Shown here in pieces: positions 16,015 to 24,148 of a stretch of DNA of 64,000 nt. The position numbers and the translations under genes are program-made. The stretch is from contig JBCCUL010000005.1 of assembly GCA_039197065.1 (NCBI GenBank), forward strand, positions 83,823 through 147,822, in the 5' to 3' direction. The notes beneath the pieces were generated by a model. The model was not told the DNA's origin, did no database searches, and was given only the letters and a program-made list of their open reading frames with translations. How positions within the stretch are numbered: position 1 is the stretch's first letter; each line of letters opens with the position of its first letter. This DNA is from JANQPX01 sp039197065 (GTDB lineage Bacteria > Pseudomonadota > Alphaproteobacteria > Geminicoccales > Geminicoccaceae).

Positions 16015-17757
16015 CTAGCCGCTGAGTTCGGTGGCCAGACGGAAGTGGATGCCGAAGTCCTGAAGGTCTTCGCTCTCGGGCGAATCGGTGTCGATGATCG
16101 GCAGACCGAAGTCGAGCTGGAAGTCGGTGCTGCCGAAGATGTTCCACCCCAGACCCAGACCGACACTCAAAAGTTCGGTGATATCGCCGTCCGGCGCATC
16201 GGTGTTCCAGCCGCCGCCGGCATCGATGAACGGGGTGAGCGAAAGGCGTCCGTCGTTCAGCGTTCTGACAAGACCTGGCAGGGTCAGCCGACCGATCGGG
16301 ATCTCCAGACCGGCCGAGACCACCCAGCCATTGTCGAACACCAGCTCGTTCTGCCGATAGCCGCGGACCGTGTCGCCGCCGCCGATGCCGATGCGCTCGG
16401 CCGCGAGCAGCGGATCGGGTGTTAGCTGCACGTCGCCCCTGAGCTTCACCTGCCAGTCGCTCTTCCCGATCCTTCGTGCATATTGGGCCTGACCGAGCCA
16501 GGCGAAGAACTGTGCATCGGGAATACCGCTGGCGTTCTGCGTAGCGCCAAACAAGTTGACGCCGAGGCTCATGGTGCTCTGCAGCGCCAGCGCCTGGCTC
16601 TGTTCTCTGATCCTGAAATTCTGTTTGAAGCGCAAAGCGGTGATGTTGCTACGGCCATTTCTGACGCCCTGGGAAAGGGACGTGGGCTGGTCGAAGAGAA
16701 AAGTCGTGCTGCGCTTGTGCTCGAGGGACGTGTCGATGCGAAGTTCGCGTTTCACCGATCGGATCAGCGGAAGGCTGACACCCGTCTCGAAGTTGAGGGC
16801 CTCGCTCTCGATATCGATGACATTGAACGGCTCCTCGATGACCCTGGAGCGGCCGTAGGAGCTCGAGATGAAGGCACGAAGGTCACCCGCCGTAAACGGC
16901 GTATCATAGTCGAAACTGATATCGTGAGAGCCTTTGGAAACACCGAATCCGAAGGATAGAAGATCGCTGCGGCCGCTCACGTCGACATATGTGAAGGTCG
17001 CTTCGCCCCGCTCCGCGCCGACCGAAGGGGCGCGGTCATTGGCGATGACCAAGGCCATGCGATAGGGCGGCGCCTCGTCGACGTTCAAGCCGAGACGGCT
17101 CTCGCCTGGCCGGTCGCCGGGATTGAGCCTTGCATCCAGTCGCGCGATCGAGGGGTCGAGCAGCAGAAGCTCGATGCGCTCCTGAAGCTGGTTCACGTCG
17201 AGAACCGGATCGAGGCCGTAGCGCACCCGATCCTCGACGAAAGCCGGATCGAGCCGTTCGAGACCTGCGGTCGTGATCTCGGAGAGGCGTCCTTCGACGA
17301 TGCGGATGACAATCCGCCCCTGATTGATCGGTTGATCCGGAATCACAACGCCGGAATTGACGTGGCCGTTTTCGATATAATGCCGGGTCAGCTGATCGCG
17401 CACCTCCAGAAGCTCGGATGTCGTGATCTTCCGACCGACATAGTCTCTGGCGACCTCAGAAAGCTCATCGTCGCTGAAGACGGTGTTGCCTTCGAAGTCG
17501 ATGCCATTGAGCTGAACTCGCACGCCTGATGCGGCGCGCCGCTCCGTATCGGGACGAACCGACGGCAGTTCGAAGCCGGGCTTCGGCGCGTCCCCAAGCG
17601 CCGGCAGGTCGGGTCTGGTTCGCCCTGGGCTGAGGTTACGGCCGCCATCGTCGACCGATGATTGCTGCGCCTGCGGCTGGTCGGCCAAAGGAAAACAGGA
17701 CAATAGAAAGCCAGCTGCCAGAATTCCAGCACGCATCGTCGTCATCGATGTCGCCAT
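16015..17757 (-). CDS. ShlB/FhaC/HecB family outer-membrane secretion protein (TpsB)
   Basis: 580 residues. Signal peptide at the N terminus (ILAAGFLLSCFPLADQPQA), then a POTRA domain at about residues 78-160 (VQLNGIDFEGNTVFSDDEL to IVIRIVEGRLSEI), a second POTRA-like stretch, and a C-terminal beta barrel ending in FRLATELSG. The barrel motif GGGDTVRGYRQNE is the conserved loop that reaches into the pore. TpsB proteins translocate their TpsA partner across the outer membrane. The gene starts 11 bp after the tpsA stop with GGAAG before the ATG, so the two form an operon. Confidence 0.94.
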   Translation of the reverse strand: MATSMTTMRAGILAAGFLLSCFPLADQPQAQQSSVDDGGRNLSPGRTRPDLPALGDAPKPGFELPSVRPDTERRAASGVRVQLNGIDFEGNTVFSDDELSEVARDYVGRKITTSELLEVRDQLTRHYIENGHVNSGVVIPDQPINQGRIVIRIVEGRLSEITTAGLERLDPAFVEDRVRYGLDPVLDVNQLQERIELLLLDPSIARLDARLNPGDRPGESRLGLNVDEAPPYRMALVIANDRAPSVGAERGEATFTYVDVSGRSDLLSFGFGVSKGSHDISFDYDTPFTAGDLRAFISSSYGRSRVIEEPFNVIDIESEALNFETGVSLPLIRSVKRELRIDTSLEHKRSTTFLFDQPTSLSQGVRNGRSNITALRFKQNFRIREQSQALALQSTMSLGVNLFGATQNASGIPDAQFFAWLGQAQYARRIGKSDWQVKLRGDVQLTPDPLLAAERIGIGGGDTVRGYRQNELVFDNGWVVSAGLEIPIGRLTLPGLVRTLNDGRLSLTPFIDAGGGWNTDAPDGDITELLSVGLGLGWNIFGSTDFQLDFGLPIIDTDSPESEDLQDFGIHFRLATELSG

Positions 17758-17768
17758 TCTTCCGGCCT

Positions 17769-20700
17769 TCAGGAAGCAGCTTTGGGGCAGGGCAGAACCA
17801 GAACCGTCTTCTGACCCGAACGTCCCTCTTCCGATTGAACCTGAAGCAGGCTGAGGCGCGGTGAATCGAGATCGGCAGACAGGGCGCCGCCGGTGCCGAG
17901 CGTGAAGCTGCTGCTCTCATCCGCCCGCCGCGCGGCGCAGCGTTCACGCAGAAGCGAGGACACGTCGAGGAACCGGCCGTCGAACGCGACCAGGCCGCCG
18001 CTGACATCTGTCTCCGGCGACGAGACCGCCACCGTCCCGTCGACGCCGGTGGCGCCGGCCTCGGCATTGATCTCCGCGGTGGGCGACAGGATGAGGTCAT
18101 TCACGGAAACCTGAATATCGCCGCCGCTGCCGGCATCGGCCTGGGCAAGGATGCTGCTATCACCCAGCCCCAGAACCGACGTTTCGATCAGGATGTCACC
18201 GGCATCGCCATCATCATTGGCGACCGTCGACGAGATCACGCCGTTCGGCCCGGTCACCGTGACATAGTCGTCCGCCCGTATCGTGATGCCGCCGCCTCCA
18301 CCACTTTCGGAGAGCGTGACAATATCGGCGCCATTATCAAGGACGAGACCTTCGGCCAGCCAAAGATCGATCGTCCCCGCGGCGCCTGCGCCATCGTTGG
18401 TTGATGCGATCTCTGCATCATCCCCACGCAAGATCAGCTGATCCGCCTCGATCACGATGGCGCCGGCGTCGCCACGATCATCTGGCTCCGTTCCTGGCTG
18501 TAACTGGATCGATGTCGCAATTCCGGTGCTCGCATCAATGCTTCCCTGTCCATCGTCGATCGTGATCGTTTCCGATGTGACCGAAATGTCGCCCGCATTA
18601 CCAGATCCAAAGCCAGAGCTCGTGATCTGCGACGTATTCTTGATAACAAGATCGTCGATCACGAGAACGATCTCACCGGCATCACCTGTCGAGCCGGGAC
18701 CACCTTGTGTGGTGATGCCGCTGAAGCTGTCGCCATTTCGCGCATCCAGTAAAGCCGTTTGCGCGTTGACGCTGATGGAGCCGGCATTGCCAGATCCGAA
18801 GGTGGAGCTGGCGATACTGCCGGAATCGAGGATGGACAATGCACCGGCATTGATGAAGATGGAGCCGGCATTGCCGGTTGATGTAATAAAGCTGCTAGTT
18901 TCGATCTCACCTTCATCTTGCAGCGTCAGGCTTCGTTTCGTCGTTATTTCGATTACGCCGGCATTGCCTGAGCCTATTGTCGAACTGCTGATCTCGCTGT
19001 CGCCGCCGAGATCGATGGTGTCGGCTACGATCGTGAGGCGTCCGGCGTCGCCACTCGCTTCCAGCGAGGAATCGGTGTTGATCTGCGTTCGAATTGAACC
19101 GCCTCTGCCGCCAAGGGACAGGTTCTCGGCGATAATGAGGATATCGCCCGCATCGGAAGCATCTGTGGTCGTTGTCGCAATGATAGCGCCGTTTTGCAGC
19201 TCGATATCACTGGCGCGAATGACAATTCCCCCCGACTCTCCGTCGCCGCTGCCACCATTTTGAAAAGTGAGCGTGATGCCGGTCAGGTTTCCTCCTCCTG
19301 CGTCATCCACGAAGACTGTATCGGCTACGATATCGATACTGGCGGATTCTGCAGAGCCGCCGCTTGGATCGGCAAAGATACTGCCGCCGCCGAGCAGCAC
19401 GATTTGATCGATATCGAGCCTGATCTGTCCGCCACGACCGTTCGAATTGTCCGTCAAGCTTGAAACACTTGCCCCGCTTCTTCGATCGTTGCCATCTGCC
19501 AGCAGGGAACCGGCTCGAATGTCGATATCGCCTGCATCAGAAGCCCCGAAGGTCGCCGTACTGATCGCGCTCTGCCCACCTGCGTCCCCGGCGAGAACCT
19601 CGATCGATCCCGCGACGATCAGGACATCGCCCCCTTTGCCGAGGCCGGTCTCATTCACCAGCGTAGCAATAGCACCATCATTTAAGGTTAGGTCATCGGC
19701 AGCGACACTGATCTTGCCGCCGTCGCCGCTACCATTGACCACAGCCAACGTGGCCCCACCGTTCTGAAATGTTACCGTCTCGCCACTGAACTCTATGTCC
19801 CCGCCATTGCCACTACCGCTGGACGAGCTGGCGATCCTGGCATTGTCGGTCACCGTCAGGTCGTCGGACACAATGTTGATAGCCCCGCCATTGCCGTCAG
19901 CCTGCGCCAGGGTCTGAGCTGAGGCGCCATTCACGAAGGTGACCGTCTCACCCCGAATGTTGAGGTTACCGCCGTCACCCGATGCCAATGTGTTGCTGAC
20001 GATTTGCGATCCGTCCGCGACTTGAATGGTCTCCGCTTCCAGGTTTGCGTCGCCGGAACGGCCGTCGGCTTGGGAATTCACTTCGACGAGCGATCCGCCG
20101 GAGATTTCGATCGATTCGGAGTTGATATCCAGATCGCCGCCTCTGCCGTCGCCTTGCGCGGATGTCACGACAAGCGATCCGCCGGTGATCTCCGTGGATG
20201 CTGTATCGATGCTGACGCCGACATCACCGTCGGCAGCGCCATCATTGCGACTGAAGACGCTGGAAGCTTGATCGACCACGAATTCGCCGCCCTCGATCCG
20301 GACCGTGCCGCCGCCATCACCGATCGATGCAACCAAGCCTCCGCCGGTGACGGTGATATCGCCGCCGTCGGCTCCGGAAAGCTCGCCCGTCGTCAGATTG
20401 GCTTCAGCCGCTCCATCCGCCGCGAGCACATTCACCTCCCCCTGATCGACGAACAACGCAGCGCCGTCGATCTCGATATCACCGCCCACGACGGACAAAG
20501 TCTCGCCTTGACCGACCGTCAGCTGGCTGCCGGCAAACGCGATGCCCGCGGGATCGGCGCCAAGAAAACCGAAGGACTCCGGCTTGGCGACGGTGAAGCC
20601 GTTGATATCGGGATTGGTCGCACTGAACCGGCTGCCATCCTCCGAGACGAGCTCGTCTGCGGTCGATACGTGGAACGAGCCAGTGACATCGAGGCTGGCA

Positions 20701-21059
20701 TTTGGGCCGAACACGACGCCGGCCGGGTTGAACAGGAACAGACTGGCGCCGGGAATGGTCGAGGCGAGCAGGCCGTCGATCGACGAGATTTTACCGCCCG
20801 TAACGCGACCGACGATATTTTCGATGTTGCCGGGACCGGTAAAGGTGGCGCTGCCGCCTGTTTCGATCGAGAACTCCAGGAAGCTGTGATAGAGATTGTT
20901 GCCGGTCTCTGTGCCCAGTTCCGCGCCGATCTCGACATCGGGTCCGGTCAGCGTCGTCGCGTCACCGGTCGTACCGTCGGTGACCACCTGCGCGCTGGCG
21001 ATGTTCTGTGAAAGAAAAAAGCTGCTGACTACAGTAAGAATCAACCTGTAAGTGCACAT
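17769..21059 (-). CDS. Filamentous haemagglutinin-like exoprotein (TpsA)
   Basis: 1096 residues. Signal peptide to about residue 23 (ASA), then the TPS secretion domain: GNNLYHSFLEFSI, LFLFNPAGVVFGPNASLDVTG (Asn111 of the NPxG-type motif) and SFHVSTADE. The long middle is a beta-helix of imperfect repeats built on GGDI-(E/D)-I and SGSGNAG-type turns, very acidic, with no adhesin-specific domain. The C terminus (RCAARRADESSSFTLGTGG) resembles the conserved tail of cyanobacterial TpsA proteins that sit next to CHAT genes. It is likely a cell-surface or secreted fibre; cargo or target unknown. Confidence 0.92.
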   Translation of the reverse strand: MCTYRLILTVVSSFFLSQNIASAQVVTDGTTGDATTLTGPDVEIGAELGTETGNNLYHSFLEFSIETGGSATFTGPGNIENIVGRVTGGKISSIDGLLASTIPGASLFLFNPAGVVFGPNASLDVTGSFHVSTADELVSEDGSRFSATNPDINGFTVAKPESFGFLGADPAGIAFAGSQLTVGQGETLSVVGGDIEIDGAALFVDQGEVNVLAADGAAEANLTTGELSGADGGDITVTGGGLVASIGDGGGTVRIEGGEFVVDQASSVFSRNDGAADGDVGVSIDTASTEITGGSLVVTSAQGDGRGGDLDINSESIEISGGSLVEVNSQADGRSGDANLEAETIQVADGSQIVSNTLASGDGGNLNIRGETVTFVNGASAQTLAQADGNGGAINIVSDDLTVTDNARIASSSSGSGNGGDIEFSGETVTFQNGGATLAVVNGSGDGGKISVAADDLTLNDGAIATLVNETGLGKGGDVLIVAGSIEVLAGDAGGQSAISTATFGASDAGDIDIRAGSLLADGNDRRSGASVSSLTDNSNGRGGQIRLDIDQIVLLGGGSIFADPSGGSAESASIDIVADTVFVDDAGGGNLTGITLTFQNGGSGDGESGGIVIRASDIELQNGAIIATTTTDASDAGDILIIAENLSLGGRGGSIRTQINTDSSLEASGDAGRLTIVADTIDLGGDSEISSSTIGSGNAGVIEITTKRSLTLQDEGEIETSSFITSTGNAGSIFINAGALSILDSGSIASSTFGSGNAGSISVNAQTALLDARNGDSFSGITTQGGPGSTGDAGEIVLVIDDLVIKNTSQITSSGFGSGNAGDISVTSETITIDDGQGSIDASTGIATSIQLQPGTEPDDRGDAGAIVIEADQLILRGDDAEIASTNDGAGAAGTIDLWLAEGLVLDNGADIVTLSESGGGGGITIRADDYVTVTGPNGVISSTVANDDGDAGDILIETSVLGLGDSSILAQADAGSGGDIQVSVNDLILSPTAEINAEAGATGVDGTVAVSSPETDVSGGLVAFDGRFLDVSSLLRERCAARRADESSSFTLGTGGALSADLDSPRLSLLQVQSEEGRSGQKTVLVLPCPKAAS

Positions 21060-21072
21060 TCTTTCTGCCTAT

Positions 21073-21088
21073 TCTTCTAGAAGAATTC
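21073..21088. promoter_or_regulatory. 16-bp perfect palindrome in the tpsA leader
   Basis: ATTCTTCTAGAAGAAT lies 13 bases upstream of the tpsA start codon, in an AT-rich stretch. Candidate operator or a hairpin near the ribosome site. The rest of the 384-bp divergent gap up to 21443 is AT-rich near tpsA and otherwise holds no clear gene. Confidence 0.4.
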
Positions 21089-21443
21089 ATAATGATAATA
21101 ATTTTTGAAAGATAGCATAGAACTGATCCGAATTCGACATGTAACGGTCGATACAAGAAGAATTTTACAGAACTCAAGTTGCTCCTGCCCGAATCCGGCG
21201 ATCGGCCAAATTGAAAACTCGTGACGGCCATCACATCGCACCGGAAAGGCCGTCATCCATTGTCACGATACAGATGCGTTTCTTGCATGATCGAGAGGGC
21301 TCGGTCGGTGCAGCAGCTGTTCCCAAGCTTACCATCCTCAAAAGATGTGGAGGATGCCGCCAGCTTTCGGAGCGCTTACGGCGGATAAGCCTAAACCACA
21401 GTTCGACAGATTTGATCGACCATTTTAGGTGAGACCTTTGACC

Positions 21444-21701
21444 ATGATGCCGATGGATTCCGACACCGTAGCCGATGCACTAAACGACAGCCTTCGCCGT
21501 CTCTTGAAACCGAAAAACAGCGAAGCCCTGTTCCTCGAAGAGAACCCGGACCTTCTCGACTATTTCGATTCTCATGAGTTTGGCGAACTCATCTCGGATC
21601 TCGAAGCGTCACTGGACGTCGAGCTTCCGATCGATCAGGTCGACTACGCCTCGATCGCACGCCTCGACCGCCTGATCGATTTCATCTGCCAAAACACCTA
21701 A
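21444..21701 (+). CDS. Acyl carrier protein-like small protein
   Basis: 85 residues from the ATG at 21444, ten bases after AGGTGAG. The middle reads DYFDSHEFGELISDLEASLDV, which lines up with the ACP helix II motif D-S-L-(D/E)-xx-E-L; Ser is in the right place for a phosphopantetheine arm, though His replaces the usual Leu. Helix III is present (YASIARLDRLIDFI). ACP-like proteins shuttle acyl or amino-acyl groups as thioesters. The divergent tpsA gene and the convergent 2OG oxygenase gene are the neighbours; a joint role is possible but not shown. No adjacent acyl- or amino-acyl-activating enzyme is seen. Confidence 0.65.
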   Translation: MMPMDSDTVADALNDSLRRLLKPKNSEALFLEENPDLLDYFDSHEFGELISDLEASLDVELPIDQVDYASIARLDRLIDFICQNT

Positions 21702-21702
21702 T

Positions 21703-21891
21703 GGTGGCGTGGTGGCGTGGCTACCTCATTGACTTGCAGACGCCTTCGAAGAACGCGCCAGGGAGTTCGACGGTATGCCGACTTCTGTCGGGACCAAGTC
21801 GACAAAGGACCGCATAACTATGGAAAACCAGGCACGTTCTTCGAAGGCGCCCCAAAACCCATGAGGTGGCCATGCCACATGGCCATGCCAC
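21703..21891. repeat. Family 2 palindromic element B between convergent stop codons
   Basis: The left end (TGGTGGCGTGGTGGCGTGG) follows the TAA of the ACP-like gene by one base. The right end (GGCCATGCCAC) touches the TAG of the oxygenase gene. The arms also share CTTCGAAGAACG and its inverse, and both ends have a local duplication of the terminal motif. Flanks CTAA and CTAG fit a YTAR target. Confidence 0.75.
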
Positions 21892-22523
21892 TAGGCGGCG
21901 CGGCGGAAGGGGTTTAGTTTTTTCCAGAAGGCTGAGCGGCGGTGGCGCCGTTCGGACTGGCGCACTGCCGCTTCATCGGTGACCCAGTTCAGCTGCAGCA
22001 CCCGACGAACGCCGTCGAAGGAACCGTGGCCATGCCAGGCATTCTTTCGGTTTCGAAAGCAGACCATGGAGCCGGCCTCCGGAGGCACCTCGGCGATCAC
22101 ATCGTCCAGATCTTCGCCGGAGCGGAGCAGCCGAAGCCGTCCTCCGTCGGAATCCCAGGTCTCGTTCAGATAGACCAGGACCGTGATCAGCTTCGTGTCG
22201 CTGTCGGTGTGGATCTGGCCGTCCTTCGCGCGGCAGCGTCCACGCACGGTGAGCGTGGTCGGGCGATCCGTGAGGTCCATGTCGAATTTTTCCGCAAAGG
22301 CGTCGGACAAGGCTTCGCCCTGTAGCTCGTCGCAAAGGGCGGAAAACACCGGCCCATAGTCGAGCGCAATCAACGGATAGCTGCCGCCTTTCTCGATCAC
22401 CGGATAGTCGTCGAGAATCGCGCCAATCCGGTCCGCGCGCACGAAACCTGGGACTGTCAGATATTCGAACGGCTCGGTTGTAAGCGGTGCCTTCTTGAAG
22501 GCATCGATATTCAAAAGCGACAT
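21891..22523 (-). CDS. 2-oxoglutarate/Fe(II)-dependent oxygenase family protein
   Basis: 210 residues from the ATG at 22523, preceded by GAGGA; the frame is open further up to 22631 without a better start. A double-stranded beta-helix hydroxylase signature is visible: GQIHTDSD gives the His and Asp metal ligands, NAWHGHGSFDGVRR the distal His and the Arg for 2-oxoglutarate, and VYLNETWDSDGGRLRLL is the typical strand between them. Resembles prolyl-4-hydroxylase-type enzymes. Substrate unknown. Convergent with the ACP-like gene. Confidence 0.85.
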   Translation of the reverse strand: MSLLNIDAFKKAPLTTEPFEYLTVPGFVRADRIGAILDDYPVIEKGGSYPLIALDYGPVFSALCDELQGEALSDAFAEKFDMDLTDRPTTLTVRGRCRAKDGQIHTDSDTKLITVLVYLNETWDSDGGRLRLLRSGEDLDDVIAEVPPEAGSMVCFRNRKNAWHGHGSFDGVRRVLQLNWVTDEAAVRQSERRHRRSAFWKKLNPFRRAA

Positions 22524-22658
22524 CTTCAGTCCTCTTCGCCATGGCCAATGTCGCCAGAGACAACCACCGACATCGTCTTGCCGCAAGTCAGAAGCACGCT
22601 GCATGATCGAGCGCTTGCCCTCGTCCTGCACCCCGCCTAATGTTCGCCTCGATCTTAG

Positions 22659-22732
22659 CGGGCGTAGCTCAGGGGTAGAGCACGGCGTTTACACCGCCGG
22701 TGTCGGAGGTTCGAAACCTTCCGCCCGCACCA
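22659..22732 (+). tRNA. tRNA-Val (anticodon TAC)
   Basis: Complete cloverleaf: acceptor GCGGGCG/CGCCCGC, D arm GCTCAGGGGTAGAGC, anticodon stem CGGCG/CGCCG with loop TTTACAC, T arm GGAGGTTCGAAACCTTC, encoded CCA. Followed by a T-run (22734-22739). Confidence 0.97.
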
Positions 22733-22929
22733 GTTTTTTCCTACTGGACCTCGTCATCTGAAAGCGCGGCATCGACCTTGACGGAGCGATCAGCGGCATT
22801 GGGGCGTTGGGCACAGCAGCCGAAGAGGTAGGGCAGCGACGTCGTACTTCATTGAAGGCGTCGCCACACGAGGTTAGCAGCTCGTGATTCCTGCGCATGC
22901 GCCAGTTCACCAGGGTCGAAATTCCATCA

Positions 22930-23035
22930 GCTCTAGAACGGATCCCGATCGGATGTGATCGGGACACACGCTCTATCTCTCTATTTCGCCGCATTTTCTT
23001 ATCGAACTGCCGGTTCACCTGTTCGGCAAGAGCTC
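22930..23035 (-). repeat. Family 3 repeat, copy 1 (reverse orientation)
   Basis: On the minus strand it reads GAGCTCTTGCCGAACAGGTG, then GATAGAGCGTGTGTCCCGATC, an 8-bp GATC-rich hairpin and GATCCGTTCTAG. It matches the copies at 31,422 and 56,665. The remaining sequence of the 708-bp gap 22733-23440 holds this repeat, a family 1 copy and nothing else recognisable. Confidence 0.8.
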
Positions 23036-23115
23036 CAGCTGCCCTTTGCGCTCCGCTGTCCGGCACCGACGCCAAGATCGACTGCCCCCAAAGAAAACGA
23101 ACGGTTCACCCATTC

Positions 23116-23244
23116 TTAACCCGATTATGTCACGGTCATGACCTGGTCCATGCGATCCTGGGAGTCCGAGCCTCGCCCGAAATCACCCACCGGGCGGGCG
23201 GATTCCCAGGATCGCATGGACCAGGACGACATCGTTGCAGTTAA
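23116..23244 (+). repeat. Family 1 hairpin element, copy 2
   Basis: Arms at 23142-23225: CCTGGTCCATGCGATCCTGG and the inverse CCAGGATCGCATGGACCAGG; GGGAGTCCG pairs with CGGATTCCC through one G-T pair. Outer TTAAC at 23116 and GTTAA at 23240. Confidence 0.85.
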
Positions 23245-23440
23245 ACGTTCATGAAGATTGCGGAATAAAACAGAAAGCGATTGAAGGTTGAAGAATTCGC
23301 AAGTGGTTCGAGCCGGTTTTTTAGCTCAGAGCAAAGACGTCTTCCAACAGCTAAAGACTGCAGCCCCAGATCAACAGTTCTGGGCCAATTCTCCGCAGGC
23401 TTCGCTGATCGCTGTGTTTGGATCGGCGTCTGAGCGGTTT

Positions 23441-24121
23441 TCAGGCGGCCGTTTTTCGATCGTAACGACAGAGATCGTTGAGAAGGCAATCCGTGCAACG
23501 CGGGAACCGCGAGCGACAGGTCTTCTTGCCGAAACGCAGCAGCCACATATGGCTTTCCCGCCCCGCCCAATGAGGTGCGCGCGCTTCGAGGGATTTGGCT
23601 GTGTCGGCTTCGCTTCGGCCCCTTGCAAGCCCGATGCGGTTTGCGACCCTATGAACATGAGTGTCGACTGCGATCACCGCTTCGCCGAAGGAGAAGGATA
23701 GCATGATGTCAGCGCATTTCCGCCCAATGCCGGGAAGGCTCATCAGCCCCTTTCGGTCACGCGGCACCACCTCTCCATGCTCCTCGATCAGCGCAGTGCA
23801 GAGACGCTTTAGGTTTCGGGTCTTCATGTTGTAGAGCCCGGCAGGCTTGATCGCCTGAGCGATCGCCTCGTCGTCCAGGGCGAGAATGCCGCCCGGCGTG
23901 TCGGCCAGCTCAAACAGTGCGTTTTTGGCTTTGGCGGTATTGCTGTCCCGACTTTGCGCGGAGAGAAGGCAGGAGACCAGGCCTCGGAACGCGACGTGAT
24001 CGTCCTTGACCGTGGCTTTCGCCCGCCCGGGCGGCGATGCTGCCTTCAGCCGTTCGAATACGCGATCGACATCACCGTCATTCAGCAGGCCGGCGTCGAC
24101 GGATTTTGCATGATTTTTCAT
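23441..24121 (-). CDS. Endonuclease III-like DNA glycosylase (Nth paralogue)
   Basis: 226 residues. Helix-hairpin-helix LPGIGRKCADIML includes the catalytic Lys, and AVDTHVHRVANRIGL has the catalytic Asp. The C-terminal iron-sulphur loop is intact (C-x6-C-x2-C-x5-C: CRSRFPRCTDCLLNDLC). These features define a bifunctional glycosylase/lyase acting on oxidised pyrimidines. A second, more canonical nth lies at 31,548, so this is a diverged paralogue; an insertion and a shorter FES-loop spacing are not seen, and it should be active. It is followed on the same strand (upstream) by the CoA transferase, 27 bp away, so both may be one operon. Confidence 0.9.
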   Translation of the reverse strand: MKNHAKSVDAGLLNDGDVDRVFERLKAASPPGRAKATVKDDHVAFRGLVSCLLSAQSRDSNTAKAKNALFELADTPGGILALDDEAIAQAIKPAGLYNMKTRNLKRLCTALIEEHGEVVPRDRKGLMSLPGIGRKCADIMLSFSFGEAVIAVDTHVHRVANRIGLARGRSEADTAKSLEARAPHWAGRESHMWLLRFGKKTCRSRFPRCTDCLLNDLCRYDRKTAA

Positions 24122-24148
24122 GGAGAATGTTACGACGTCTCGACGGCT

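Noticed and set aside
22659..23440. tRNA-Val as an integration site for an island
   Set aside because: No integrase gene, no repeated tRNA end and no foreign gene block nearby; only short repeats lie downstream.
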